Below are positions 47,463 through 60,720 of a stretch of 64,000 nt of DNA, one piece after another (the stretch's first letter is position 1; every line of letters begins with the position of its first letter). Source of the stretch: Polytrichum commune (Eukaryota > Streptophyta > Polytrichopsida > Polytrichales > Polytrichaceae); assembly GCA_950295325.1 (NCBI GenBank), contig OX485806.1, positions 6,884,001-6,948,000 on the forward strand, read 5' to 3'. Under the pieces are notes generated by a model, which had not been told where the DNA came from, ran no database searches, and saw nothing but the letters and a program-made list of their open reading frames with translations. Made by a program: the position numbers and the translations under genes.

Positions 47463-47914
47463 ATAATATGGTTTTGTAGGGGTAGGGGAGCATTTCGTGG
47501 CTTGCTGGTACTTAGAATGGTAGATTTGCATCATTTTTAAGGTGTCATATGATGTTTTAAGAAACCTCTACCACATTTAAACAAGCATCTGCCTTGTTTG
47601 AAACTCTACTATGAACCTACTTGTGAAATGCATGGAAACGGGTCCCAACTCAATTATGCATTGAGAACCTTGCAGTGCATTTTTTTACTGTATTTGAAAA
47701 ATATGAGTCTGTGCCTCTTGAATTGCCTCATTCAAGCTTCATGAATGATAGTGTTTGTCTATGGAGTGATTCTATTTGTATGGCTAGAATAATATGTTCA
47801 CGGGCAACGTCCAAATATTCAAAATCCAGCAAAGGTAAACTATGTTCAAAGTCCAATTTACACCCCAAACTAGCTACCTTGCACATAACCTGCAGATACC
47901 TTACGACATTCACT

Positions 47915-48078
47915 CATGGTTAGCAAGATGCATTGAGCACTTCGAGAGATGTTCAAACGATCTACACAAAGCACACCCAATGAGCAATATATTCTCCACT
48001 CGAGCATCACGAGCACCTCAAGCCTTTGTAGAACTTGATAGCGCTCTCATTCTAAACGAGAATACTCCACTCGACTCT
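47915..48078 (-). pseudogene. Truncated duplicate of the GNAT gene 3' end
   Basis: ATTCTCCACTCGAGCATCACGAG and the following 70 bases closely match the C-terminal coding part of the adjacent acetyltransferase (48,285-48,385). Similarity stops near 48,075, so only the last part of the acetyltransferase domain is present. Confidence 0.8.
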
Positions 48079-48171
48079 CTTCACTCTCATTCCTTTTCTT
48101 CTTCTTCTTTTGTTTTGGGGACATCATGGAATATTATTGGATGTGCATTTTGGGCATCCTTGTCATAAACC

Positions 48172-49705
48172 CTATGACCCCTTATGGGCATGGGGTTTTC
48201 CTTGTAAGCAAGATGCAGGCGCTTGTATAGAATCAAGGTGTAGAGGTTGCTGCTCCGCGAGATGCTCGCATGATTTTTGCAAAGCGAGCCCGGAGAGGCG
48301 ACACATTCTCCACTCGGGCATCACGAGCGCCCCCAAGCGTTTGTAGAATTTGATGGCGCTCTCATTCCAACCAAGAACACACCACTCAACCTTTTCCGCA
48401 CCACGCTTTACGGCCTGCTGGGCGACCGTTTTGAGCAGAATTGTGCCATAGCCATGTCCACGATACGGCTCCCGCACATACAGGTCCTCGATATAGTACC
48501 CTGCCTTTGCCAGGAACGTCGAGTAATTCGGGAAAAAGAGCACGAAGCCCACTATAATGCGGTCAGTGCCGGCTGTGGATTTGTAGGTTTCCATGTCCGG
48601 ATCATTAATTTCGTGACGAAGAGTGACTTCTCGCACTTCCATCTTAAACTGTGCACCTGATGCACCTTTGATCGCGCCTTGCGGCAAGCTCCAAGGTTGA
48701 GCCCCTGACTGCTCCATCTCGTCTACAGTTTGATCTATGTTCTGCTCACCTACACAAAATTTGACACACCGGAAACATTATTCACTACGATTATCTGGAT
48801 GCAAATTGAGATACTTATGAAATGTTCAATTTGTGACTGTGACCACCGTGATTTTGGAGGTTATTGAATTCGTTGTTTCACAAATTGGGATAAAAAGCAT
48901 GCCGACGGGACCGGGCAAAATTTCTTGCGACCATTGACCATTGGCAAGGTATTTCTAAGCATGTATGCAGTATGCTTGTCGCTCTATTTGCAACGAAAAT
49001 ACTGATTATGTTATATAGGGGATCTCTCTTGCCTGGCCAAGGTTTCTAAAGAAAGGCCATATATTACATAATCAGTGGACAATGAGAAATTTTGGCTACA
49101 AATGGAGAGACAACCATGCCGTCGTACTTGAAAAACCTTAAAAAGCCGATGGTGGAAAGTAATTTACTGGGCATCTCATCCAGGTTGTTTATTCCGCAGA
49201 TCATCACATTGCCTACAGGTCTGAAATTGAATGTAGTTTGATGTTCACGCAGGCTCCTCACAAAGGTTTAGCAATCTATCGGATCAGCAATCATCTTTAT
49301 TATTACCAGCAGTGCAAAGGGAATCGAAAGGCTACCAGCTCTTGCAGGTAAAAGTTCTTGAGATAGGATTGCAGATTCTTGTGGTTCAACTAAAAGCCTG
49401 GATGGATTACAAGCTGGGAGTGCAGAATGCATTGCTGATCCAGGCACGGATGTCTCCAGCATGAGCACAGTAGGGCCTTGAAAAGGGGGCAAATTAAACA
49501 GAGACTCCTCCAACCCTTCCTCTGTGGCCACACACTCCGCGCGCATTTTCTCATAGTCTGCAAGCTCCCTCACCAGCTTCACAATGAAGGCAACATCTTT
49601 CCTTGTGGCCAACCTTACAAACACGGACCGCTTCAGTGTAACTGATTCTACAGACAGGGTTTCCATAGCTGCAGCTGTGCCTTGCACCTGATCCGCTTCC
49701 ATCAC
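48172..49705 (-). CDS. GNAT acetyltransferase, spermidine/diamine N-acetyltransferase (NATA-like) family
   Basis: Exon 1 (49,705-49,336) gives VFVRLATRKDVAFIVKLVRE and a TEEGLEESLFNLPPFQGPTV segment, the usual N-terminus of plant NATA/SSAT-like proteins. Exon 2 (48,749-48,172) holds the acetyl-CoA site YYIEDLYVREPYRGHGYGTIL and the C-terminal LGWNESAIKFYKRLGA. The acceptor TTTTGTGTAG|GTGAG needs a phase-1 donor; GCTG|GTAGCC at 49,335 supplies it but is weak, so the exon 1 end is uncertain. The predicted 315 aa is longer than usual (about 225) because of linker and tail sequence. Predicted role: acetyl transfer from acetyl-CoA to a polyamine or amino-acid-derived amine in the cytosol. A truncated copy lies just downstream. 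Confidence 0.82.
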
Positions 49706-49709
49706 AATA

Positions 49710-52700
49710 ATTTTTTTAATTAATACTGTTAATAGTATAATTTGTTGTTATGAATGTGTCATAAGAGTCGCGTATGTCCTTTTCTAAGTTTCAGTGGATT
49801 CGATTGAAGTCGTCGCTTTCTATCTTCTTGATGCAATTTCTGCCACCATTAATTATCATTTCATGAGGAGAATTTTGATGCCACCGACCGAATCAACGCT
49901 GTTGTCAGACTTCTGAGTGAGAGAGAGGCGACGCTAACTAGGGGTCAGCCTTGAGCAATGGACTTGAGCTATTGTGTAAACCCGTGTTTACAGGTTTACA
50001 AAGCTAGGCTATGGTCCAAGTGCTACTTCCTCTTGTCAGAGGTGGTCTCCTTTGGTAAACCGATCTTGTGTGTCAACCTCATTCAAAGGGGTTGATGATT
50101 GTTTCAACAAATCACATTTACAACATGCAGAGTAAACAGTCCTTGGAGCAGAGTGAAGGTTTGGTGAGCAAACAGTCCTTGGAGCCAAAAGGTTTTATGA
50201 GGAGGCACAAGTCTCTATGTATCATCGACATGTCCCCCACAAAATCTCAAACTCACAAACATTTCCTGAACAATTCACGAAAGCGTAAGGTATCAACCGG
50301 TAACTGGATAAATTCTACCAAACATTGCAAATCCAATCTACCTCTCTCTTGATTATGAACTATTCATAAATTACTAAAATTTCTCATTTCTCTGGCAAAA
50401 TCACTCAACTCATCATCATCAGTGCAATGAAATCACTTAAAATTGTTCTCAAAACCTGTAGAGCATCTTTCTTCAAAATGCTTTAGGCTTGCGGGATATC
50501 CATATTGCTGAGCTCAATTGAAATTCATTATGTTGCTAGCTCCACAACTCCTTTAACTATGGCTTGACACAAAATCGACTGCAATGAGGTCACAAAAACC
50601 AGATTTGATGTATGTCAAATCACCTAATTTATGTCAAAATTGTGTCAATTACCAAGTTAATTATCGAATTCTTTTCTACTAGTGACAAGATACAGTTACC
50701 AACATTCATGGACCCACTGCTATTGATTCATGACTTTCAACATGAAGAGCTGCCCTAATCAAGCAAGATAAAACTGTTGAGTTACTTGCATTTAATACAT
50801 TACACAATTCTGCATATTAAAGAGAAACATCAGTCTTCACAGGAATTTCCAACTCCTATCCCGATTGCAGATGTAGTATACATTCCTTCTCCCAAAATCC
50901 ACTGCATTTGAACGCTGACCTTGATCAATTGTCGTATATCAAAATAAAATTGCAATCATGTGCAGATTTTGATGTTTGCGTTATACACATGGATGTGACC
51001 TAATTCGCTGTGGATACACGTTTGATAATGTCTTTTGAGAGTTCTCAATTTAATTCTCCTGGGTCACAACTATCTGTAGCACTTGCGGCAGTCGCCATCC
51101 TTTAAAGCTTGGGTTGGAGCTGCTAAACCATTTCTAAATGAAGAAGCACTTTTTTGGAGCTAATTTTGTATTCTAACCATTTTTATGCTTATAAATTCTA
51201 ATATATTTCATAAATTTTATTAGAAGTGAAATTTAACATCTAGGAGGTCTAGATGGTGACCCCTATTTAAGATATTGATTTCAATTGTTTATAAAACTGA
51301 CAATTGAAATTGCAAACCTTTTCTAATTCAAACAAAAAACATACCAATGGATTCCTCTCAAATTATGATGTCTTTTCAAGGATGTTTCTCCTCATTCTGA
51401 AAGTAAAAACTATTGATCCAATTGAAGTATTAGAAATTAGAAGTGAATTAGAAGCAACTATTCTAAAAGGGAGACTTGGCACCCCGGGCCTGAGCCCTGC
51501 TTCCGTATCGACCAGGTTCTTATCATAGAAACAGAGTTGATTCGATCCGTATCATGTGATTTCAACTTTCACAAAATTTAATTACGTCGAGGACATCACG
51601 CAATGTGCTCAAAGACATATCACCTATGCATTTGCAAAACATTTCATGCATCTCTGGAGCTACACACACAACCTCACATGGAGGTTCCACAACAGGCCGG
51701 AAGATCCCGGGAATTTTCAAAATCAGAAAACATACAGTTGAGTACCTCCAAAGAATTCCCAAGAGCGGCGCTATGCATGGTATAGCTCTTGCTTATTCAT
51801 GAAAGCGGGTGAATAGGGAAATTACTGCATCCAATACAATACAACTTGATACATTCTGCATGGTAGAGAGAAATATCACAGCCTTGATTTACACAGATCT
51901 TCGACTACTCCAATTGACACAACTGCAGATGCGGCATCTGACTCTGGACCTCATGCCCATTTTCTTGTCTAATGAGCTCTACTTGTGAACAGATTTCGAT
52001 TTTGGAGTTAGTTACACACATGGATGCATGACTGGATAGAAATTCAATTTTGCCTGTCAATGGACATAGACTCTAATTTCTACTAAAGACTAGACTTTTT
52101 GTCACAAGCCAAGAGCATATCTCCTCCACGACCTAACTCCAGGCTAGGGTACCACCCAAAGAAGTTTTTTTTGTGTCTTTCTTTGTGGTGATCCACCAGA
52201 AGCCATTTCCATGTCACGTACAGACCAAGCAATTTGGGGGGAGGAGGGGGGGGGGCCCGGGGGGGTGTTATTAGTGAGCTGATGAGTAGTTTAGTTCCTT
52301 GTAAAGAAAACATAATGTACCTATATGTACAGTATCAATCCAACTCCACACTACCTGAAAGATCCATGCTAGAGTTTTTTGGCATCAAATTTACGGACAA
52401 CTATCTGATAATCAAATTCTACTAGATGTCAGTACAATGTAATGATTCATAGTTTATCAAAACTCCAACAAGAAGTCACCAGATCAAAGCAACCCCATCT
52501 CTGTGAATAGTGATCACTGCTCACACAGTTTATTTTTCACAAAGTTAGGATCATTGCACATGCTGGACCTAGTGACGACAACAACAATAATAAGAAGTTT
52601 TTTTTTAAAAAAAAATACACGTCAAATCGCGTGGTCGAGATTATCCAAGTCGAATGCAACATGATCCACAATTCCAACCCTTAAGCTTCCTCCAAACGGT

Positions 52701-52860
52701 GTGCTACATGATCTGCAAGTTGACCTGGTCATCACTACCCTTTCCAGATGACTCCCCAGAGTTCGATGGGATATGTAGTGCTACGTACCCATTCTTATAG
52801 ATAGACTTACACAGACGTGCTCTCGAAAATGCCTTGGCAATTCCGCCACCCCATCGCCAA
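49710..52860. other. Intergenic stretch between the GNAT and S-protein genes
   Basis: No gene recognised. It includes one copy of a ~440-bp repeat (51,075-51,520) and a G-rich run (near 52,235-52,265). Confidence 0.6.
51075..51520 (+). repeat. ~440-bp repeat upstream of the first S-protein gene
   Basis: Matches 58,640-59,070 in order: TTGGAGCTGCTAAA, ATGGTGACC, CAATGGATTCCTCTCAA-like and TTAGAAGCAACT-like segments. Diverged but collinear. Confidence 0.75.
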
Positions 52861-52865
52861 CTCGA

Positions 52866-53431
52866 GTATATATATTTTTGGACCTGCAAGCTCTCTCCTC
52901 ATTCTGATCTCCAGAGCGGAGTGCTGAGTCCTGAGCCAAGCGCTATCGCACAGTGCAGGAGTAAGTTGCAGTAGATCTGCCTATCGCTCTGCAGAGTAAG
53001 TCTGATCATAGAGTACGATTATAGTCACGACGACATTTGAGCAACTGATGTTTCAAAATCATTAATCAGAGTCACCCTACATTTGGTGGTGTTGAATCTG
53101 GATGGTATTCTATGTCGTGCTCCATTCGTGCAATCTTCAGTACATGCAACATACATATCATATATTGAAACGTTGATGCATACATAGGAACATGCATTTT
53201 TCAGTATTTATTATATGCCAGTTGGATTCAACTCTTTATCTACTAGTTGCATCTTTCACAATTCTTCTAGTCTTCTTAATAGTCATATATGATCACTAGT
53301 GGCTTGCTGCACCAGGAATTCCTCTGATTTAAGTATAGGAAACTAGTATGGTAGTCATGGCAATATTGATCATGTTTCACTACCATTCATCAAAGTCAAC
53401 CTAAAATTTCACTGATCTGTTGATATTGTAG
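52866..53431 (+). promoter_or_regulatory. TATA box and leader intron of S-protein gene 1
   Basis: TATATATATT at 52,866 precedes a short leader exon ending at GCAGGA|GTAAGT (52,961). The leader intron runs to an ATTGTAG acceptor near 53,431, shortly before the ATG at 53,468. The start site is inferred to lie about 30 bases after the TATA box. Confidence 0.55.
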
Positions 53432-53467
53432 GTACTTGTAAAATTGAAGCAGTCAGGTGATCTGGAA

Positions 53468-55391
53468 ATGGGAGATCAATTGCTGTGCTTCAAAATGTTG
53501 TTACTCCAGTCTGCTCTCATGGCGCTTGCTCTAACGGTCTTCGTGAGCGCTGCAGTCCAGGACCCTGAGATCCTGGTAGAGGAAGAAATTGGCTCCGTGA
53601 CCATCCAGAAAGATCTGGTAATTCTTAACTTTCTTATTTTCCTTCTTTTCTGAGACAAACAGAACTTGTCAAAACTTAAAGCTTATTTTATTGCCAAATT
53701 TAGAAGAAAATTACTGGAATTCTAGGTTCTCCATGACAAACTTCACAACACTAAATACATGATTTAGTGTGGAATAAACTTGGTGTCCATGTTAATTAAA
53801 GAGTTCTCGATAGGTTCTCATGTAGCATGGACTGTCATATAGCAAATGTTCTTCTTTTGATACCATTCGGGTCTACATACCATGCAAGAACCTTCATCAC
53901 TAGGTTAAATCCTCCCAATATCAATAATATGGTTCACAATGATATAGAGTGTTTCGAATAATAACTCGAGTATATGTACAAAGACTCCTGACCTTGGACA
54001 ACTACCAAAATAACTATAATTAACTAGATTTTTTTTCAATACATTTTAGGGACAACTATGGTTAACTAGAAATTTTTCAAATTGATTTGAAGAACAACTA
54101 TAGTAAACTAGAAAAAATTAAGACTAAATTCAAAAAAACCTTTAGTTAACTAGAAAATTTTCAAGTTTTATCATATATCTGAAGAACTTCGCCTATTGAT
54201 TTGTTTCAGTGGAGGGTCTTTAATATGCTCAAGACATTAAGAATCATCAAGAAATGCCTTTACACAATCACTCACAGTGTTGGGCTAAGGAACAACCTCC
54301 ATGTACACCCGAGCATGTACACCACCAACACAAATAACACACTAATAACACTACAACACTACAACAGAATTCTGTGAACCGTTTAGCTTTACTTAATTTG
54401 ATATTTAGTTAACTAGATATAACTATAATTAACCAGATTTTTTATCAAATTGAATTTAGAACAACCACAATTAACTACATCTTTTGGCAGGTCAAATTGC
54501 GAACAACTATAGTTAAAAAAACAACTAGTTAACTAATGGTTGAATTAGTTGGTTAGTTGTGCAAGGTCTGAAAGACTCTCACCTCCATATACCGACCAAA
54601 TATCAAGCTTTGACTGATGTTACAATTCTGATCCCCACGGGTGGGTACTAATTCGATACCAATATTGATGCTGATGATCAGTGTCCAGGACGGTTTTTGG
54701 GCATAATGGGTCAAAATCCAAGTATCTCCAAGTCCAACCGGTACATGTTGACATCTTTTGGTTTTCCTTTCTTAATTTGAGGTATACTCCATAGATTCCT
54801 CTAAAATGATGGGTAGTATTCCTGAAGTCTTGAACTTCAACCGGATATTTCTCAAACTCAACCGGTTCATCTGTAACTTGAAGTCGGTTCTCCCCGTTCA
54901 GTCCTGATGATTATGCATCAATACCATGCATTCACCTATACTCCTGTCCAGCATTTATTGGTGCTAACTTACTTGAAAACTCACAGATGGTTAATGCGAG
55001 CGGCCTGGCCGGGAAGCGGGAGCCGCATCTCGGACTTGGTGGGAATGGCGGGATTGCCATCCTGAACCAGTTGCCGGGATGGAACCAGGGCTTCACAGTG
55101 CACTGTTATGCGTCCGGCAATGACCAGGGCTGGCATAACATCTCGCCACATGTAGTTTATGAGTTTCATTTCCAGATTCATAACGTATGGGACTCCATGT
55201 TCACCTGCACCTTCATCTGCCCTACCATCGGCAACAGCGCCACATTCCAAGCCTACGGGCCTGACGTGGCTCAAATCAATCAGTGTGTCAACTGTCTATG
55301 GATGGTGAGGACAGATGGTTTCTACTTGCAGTCCCGAAGCCAAGCACCTGGCCAGGGCATCTTCATGCATCACTGGGGTGATCAGGAGTAA
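53468..55391 (+). CDS. S-protein homologue (plant self-incompatibility S1 family), secreted, gene 1
   Basis: Exons 53,468-53,617 and 54,987-55,391 join in phase 0 (CTG|GTAATT to CTCACAG) to give 184 aa. Exon 1 encodes a signal peptide (hydrophobic MALALTVFVSAA). Exon 2 carries the family pattern: FTVHCYASGNDQGWH, YEFHFQIHN, FTCTFIC, a late QCVNC, and a WMVRTDGFYL strand. S-protein homologues are small secreted beta-sandwich proteins stabilised by disulfides. Poppy PrsS, the founding member, triggers pollen rejection, but most members have unknown roles. It pairs with a similar gene 5.5-6 kb downstream. Most angiosperm members lack introns, so the 1.37-kb coding intron is unusual. Confidence 0.88.
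54715..54905 (+). repeat. AACCGGTT-family dispersed repeat, copy 2
   Basis: Lies in the coding intron of S-protein gene 1, about 80 bp before the acceptor. It ends with TCGGTTCTCCCCGTTCA, which is shared with the S-protein gene 2 intron. Confidence 0.8.
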
Positions 55392-55404
55392 ATTATATCC
55401 TCGT

Positions 55405-56095
55405 CCCCGAAATTCTAAAATTAATACAATGGACAGCGTGGGTGGACATCGTGGACGGTGGTGGTGGTGAGGCCATTGCCCCGTTGTTGCCCATCGTTGT
55501 TCATTGTTACACACTGGTTCCGGTAAGGTGGGGGGACATGTTGTAAGCATATTCTGCTGATGCAGGATCCCATGTCACTAATTGCACACGGGTGGCATCC
55601 ACCTGCCCATCACTCTTATTCGACCTGTGTGCCTAGTGATATTAAGGTATTTGAGTTGCAGATCAGTATCGATATCGACTCAGATTCTGTGCCAAGCCGT
55701 TGTGCATATTTATAATCCACGGTTCTTTGTTATCAGTAGAGCTCAAGTATCTTCATAGCAAAACTTGCCCTCACTTTTGCAAACACTCTCATGATTTGTG
55801 CATTTTCTACTGTTGTCTCATTTATTGTCAAAGATTTGAGTCCGCTCATGGGACCACTGGGCCGATCATTAATAAATTAATTCTTCCCAAAAATCTAAAA
55901 TACAAAATGGACAACGTGGGTTGATGCGGTGCTGGTGCTGGTGAGGCTGTACCACCCCATTGTTGCTTACTTGTAATCCGTTCTTTGTTATCATTAAAGT
56001 TCAAGTATTTTCGTAGCAAAACTGCCACACTATTGCAAACACAGTTCTCATTGTATATTTCTATTGTTGTCTCATCTACTGCCAAATGACTCAAT
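55405..56095 (+). repeat. Duplicated 3' flank of S-protein gene 1
   Basis: 55,405-55,495 resembles 55,885-55,970 (TCTAAAAT...AATGGACA(A/G)CGTGGGT). 55,715-55,835 resembles 55,980-56,090 (GTTCTTTGTTATCA...CTATTGTTGTCTCAT-like). The remains look like short tandem duplications after the stop codon. Confidence 0.75.
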
Positions 56096-56099
56096 GTTG

Positions 56100-59000
56100 C
56101 TAAGAGGACAGATTAAAGTGATGCGACCATGGTTAGTTCATATGCACGGGTGCAACGAGGCACAAGTCCAAACTAGTTGCGAAACATGAGCAAGGCGGCT
56201 TTAAGTAACTAGCTAGTCTGAACTCAAAGTGAACCGGCACTGTGAATCTTTGCAGACGAATGTTCATTTTCAAGCAGTAGAGGGATGAATACTTAGAAGA
56301 AATGGCAATGTGAAAGCTCTTCAAAATATTCATTGGGAGATGATTACCTGGATCCAGGTTTGACCAACTGACTTGATTAAAGATCAATAGAAAGCTCCCA
56401 CTACCACTAACTGAATTACCAGAGAGTTGTGCAATGTGGACTAGATTTTTGGACCTTAAAAATCCTTTGGAAGTTGGTTTTCACCTGAATGGAAAAATAT
56501 CCTGAGTAGTTTTGAATCTTCACACCTCCCAATACTACAGACTTGATTTGGCACCTGAACTGTTCCTTCTATATTATATTAAAAAACTTGACATTTGATA
56601 ATAGCTTAATTTTCAACAGGGCTAGTAGGCAAGGCATGCACTTCAAGACATCAAACTCCAGGTTCTTGATAATTTGGTCAAGAACTTGATGTCGAATTGC
56701 TAATTATCTCACACTACGTCTGTGTTTCATGTCCTATGAGAAGTAAGCGAAAAAAAAAAATCGTTTGTTTAAGGCCCGCTTACCTTAGCTATATATTATG
56801 TCATCGGTTGTTTTTCGAATGTTGATGGGTCCACTTTCCTTAATTCTCGACCAAGGCAAGTCGGACAATGCAAGTCAAGTTCTTGAGGCTCAAGAGCATA
56901 TTTTCTCCAATTTTAAAGATCCAAAGCAAAAATGCTCACTTTTCCCAATACGCAGCACACGTGGGACGATCAATACTGTACCCCTGAACTAAGGTTGACC
57001 CTCTGAGGGTTTAGCCGAAATCTATCATCAGGCATTAATTTCATAGAATATGCAGAATAAGCCACAACTCAATCCTGCAGAATATTAATTTGTGCTCAGA
57101 TGCTACAATTGATCAATTACCCTAGAAACTCAATCTGTCGTGTAGAACCAGGAGACAAATTCACAATTGGCATTCTTCTTGGAGGACCACTGAACACTGA
57201 GAAAACATTAAAGAAACACCTGGAAAACTGTTTGGTGGTTATAAGCAACAAAAACCAGACACATTAATCTTCCATATGTCCTGCAGAGACCGATTTTGCA
57301 CAAATTATCTGCTCAAATATAGCAACTCTTCTGTGACCTTTCAGGGATGTAAATGAAGTAGCTAAGTCTCTTGAACCATTTATGTCTTCAACAAGAACTT
57401 CAAACCTCTTGCTGAATGTAAATCCTTAAATTCTTCATTCCTCTGCCAGATTGATGTCTCTGTTTCATATGGAATATTCAAAATTTCTCTTTGAAAGCAA
57501 GGCTCTGAAAATAAAAAAATTCACATATATAAGTGTCTTTGTGATGCATCCTTTACTAGTATTCCAGCCAAAAAACTACCTCAAGAAATTTGAATAAGTC
57601 TCTAGTATACTTTCTGATTCATGGCTGGGCACCTGCATTCATAAATGACTGTCCTCTCCTGCCTTTCACATAGTTTTTGCAGAAAAATTGATATTCATAA
57701 ATCTTAGGTTAGAAAATTGAAAGCTGTTCCCATTTGTAGAGTTGATTCCTTTTGAAATTTTTGATGGGAGAGAGAATACTCAGGCATAAGTACCCTTGCA
57801 TATGTATATATGAGATAATTTGTCTTCCTTTAAAGCCAAAGAATTTGCATAAATTTCTTAATATTTTCTTTTAAGAAACTAAACTTAATACGAGTGATAC
57901 GAGTCATCATCAGACTGCAACTCCCAAATTTCACATTTGTCATGGAAATATTGTTTTAATTTGATTATTGGTTTTTGATTGAGACAAGTGGAACACTATA
58001 TTATACTGGAAGGAAATATTTAAAGCCAACAGGGCCTGAAGAAGAGAGCTGTGGGGAAAATAATGAAACCAAAAACCCAAGAAAGTTGACATTTTTTACC
58101 ATGAGAGACTAAACTAACAATTGAAGGAAGCTTTCAAGCTTTCAATTATCTCTATTGAGTTGATCTAGTCCAGGTTGTGATGTGTCTGTAACGTGTACAT
58201 GCGTCGAACGTCATGCTCACCATTCGGAATGCGTGCATAAAATTTAGCTATAATGGACCTACCTTTCTTAACATTTCGTAGATTCAGGTTGTCAATCAGT
58301 GCCAGAAATTAAGTACGGGCACACATACTTGTGTGTGCATCTTGTGATGTTTGATCAAAACTATTTCACTTATCTCAGTCAAAAACCAGAAATTAAAACA
58401 AAGACATGATCTCCATCAAAACGCATACTTTCCATAACAGAATATGAAATTTGGGAGTGGAAATCTGGTGATGACTCGTATCTTCATGTTTAGTTCCTCA
58501 AAAGCAGATATCAGAAATATTATCCAACTCCAATGTCTACAACCATTTTTTCTCTAAAAAATAAGCCCACACTACAGGATCAACAAGATTCTCAAACTCA
58601 TCAAATAAAAAAATTCAATTTCTTGGCTCATGATCCCGGGGTAGCAACTTCCTGTTGCACCCGGAGGGGTCACCGTTTTAAAACTTGGTTTGGAGCTGCT
58701 AAATCATTCCCAAGAAGCATAATATCTGTTGGAGCTGCTTTTGCATTATAAGCATTTTTAAGAGTGAACATTCCTGAGAATTTTTAGAGATTTCCTTCGA
58801 ATTGATATTCAATACCAAGGGGGGTCTGGATGGTGACCATTGTTTTCAAAAAATTGCTTCCAATTGGTTCTAAAAATGACATAACAAAATACAAACCTTG
58901 TCTAATTTGGACACAAATTGTATCGATGGAATCCTCTCAATGGCCTCTTTCCAAGCATGTTGCTCCTCCTTGTGCAATAAAGAATCATCAATTCATTCTA

Positions 59001-59700
59001 CGAAATATTAGAAGTGGTTTAGAATCAACTGTCGTAAAGGGGAACAGAGTTGCTATCCCAGGAGTGATTGAGATATCTACAACCATTTTCGGTCAAAAAA
59101 ACTCCACAGTACTACAGGCCCTCTGCCCCATTCGGAAATCTAGACGTCTGAATGGTTCACCAGTTCAACCGAATGCAGGAGGCTATGCCTGATCAACAAG
59201 TTTCCCAAACTCATCAAATACTTACAATGAAATTCATTGACTCGTGCTGCATTCCTCAAGCGTCACTAGATGCAGACACCACTTGATGATCTGTGATTGA
59301 TAACTCTCTACTCAATGTTAAAATATATGATGTTACTTAGATAGCTAGGATTCACGCACACATTCCAAGTGGTGAGGATAATGCTCCATCCATGAGTTTC
59401 TGCACGTTACAGACACATCAAATCCTGGACCGAATCATCAACATCCAATTCCAAGTCCTCCAATGAGTACAAATTTGCACCTCTTTTAATTCATCAAGTT
59501 ACCAATGTCTATGCATCATGTGCACCTGGCTTGCATTGTCGTTTCTGAAGATTTAAAGGCAGATCAGCACGATGAAGATACCTTGAGTGAGTGGTAAGCA
59601 GGATGTGACCTCACATCAATGAGAAGATGATATGCACGTATTGAGATATATCCCTTTGAGAATCAGTTACCACTTGGAGCTGCCTTGAGGAGTAATTCAA
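56100..59700. other. Intergenic stretch between the two S-protein genes
   Basis: No coding gene recognised. The second copy of the upstream repeat lies at 58,640-59,070, and a shorter local repeat (ATCAACAAG..CTCAAACTCATCAAATA) occurs at 58,578 and 59,190. Confidence 0.6.
58640..59070 (+). repeat. ~440-bp repeat upstream of the second S-protein gene
   Basis: Collinear with 51,075-51,520. Each copy lies a little over 2 kb before the ATG of an S-protein gene, which supports duplication of the whole unit. Confidence 0.75.
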
Positions 59701-59710
59701 AGCCCACATG

Positions 59711-60689
59711 TATAAAATACCCATGCCCAGTTGGAGCTCCTCACCATTCATTCGATCCAGAGTCTAGCTATAAGTCCATAACCTTCTCATATACATCGCA
59801 GGGGTGAGTTAAACTTTATATCCTCTTCATGATCAGCTTTGGGTCCAGGGTAATCTGTGCAGGGTGTCCTGACTTAGTGCATTTGTAATCCATTCAGAAT
59901 CTGATTGGTCTTGATCCTCTTCCTTGATGAATACTAGGAACTGGTTTGGTTTGGGATGGTTGATGTAGTAGATGAGATGTTATCATTGTGGTGTAATGTG
60001 CCCTTGCATCCGCTTTGTAGCTCAATTGTTGTTGTTTTCTAGCAGTTTTGTTCAGACGCAACATGCAGGTTCGTGCCTTTATTGTGACATTTCTGTAACG
60101 TGTTTATCTTCAGAGATTTCTAATTTCTTTGGTACTGAAAAGCAGAAGTTTGTATACGATGTTTTCTCGAGGCTTTTGCAATTTCCTACTAGTATCAAGC
60201 TGTATGTGTATGAATTAGTGTTGTGTGTTGTGTGGCCCAAGTATCATATATGGGTATGTCCGGTTGCCATGACAATGGTGCAGTGTGAAATCCAGTAACG
60301 AGTTTTATGATTTAGATATTTCAGATGCGTGGTCTTGGTGAATCGTCTTAACCCAGAGATCCTATCCATTGAGTGTATAAGTAGAACAGAGTATTTTTTT
60401 ATTTTTTTATTTTTCCAGCGCAACCTGCATATGGCCGGGATATGATCATAACGCATAAAGTCCTGACAGCAAGTTTGGGTTGTAAGAATTCGACATAAGG
60501 AGCAAGGATGTCATGGAACCTGATAGAACTCCCTAGGCTTGCTGCATGGTCTATTCGATATTGTCACTTAGCAGCTCCAAATCGGTTTCTAAATGCAGGG
60601 ACCTCTGCAAGTGCTACAGAGACTTGCCACCCGGCCGGAGACTTGCCAAGCAAACGATTTATCTAATTCGTGTGAATTGCTGCTGTCAG
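59711..60689 (+). promoter_or_regulatory. TATA box and leader intron of S-protein gene 2
   Basis: TATAAAATA at 59,711, then a leader exon ending at GCAGGG|GTGAGT (59,804), and an acceptor GCTGTCAG at 60,689, 31 bases before the ATG. The layout matches gene 1. Confidence 0.55.
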
Positions 60690-60720
60690 GGGCCCAATAT
60701 TTTCAAATTGCATCACAATC

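Noticed and set aside
41973-47467. Clear 5-bp target duplication for the Copia element
   Set aside because: ATTAT on the left and AATAA on the right do not match; LTR ends may be off by a few bases or one end may have mutated.
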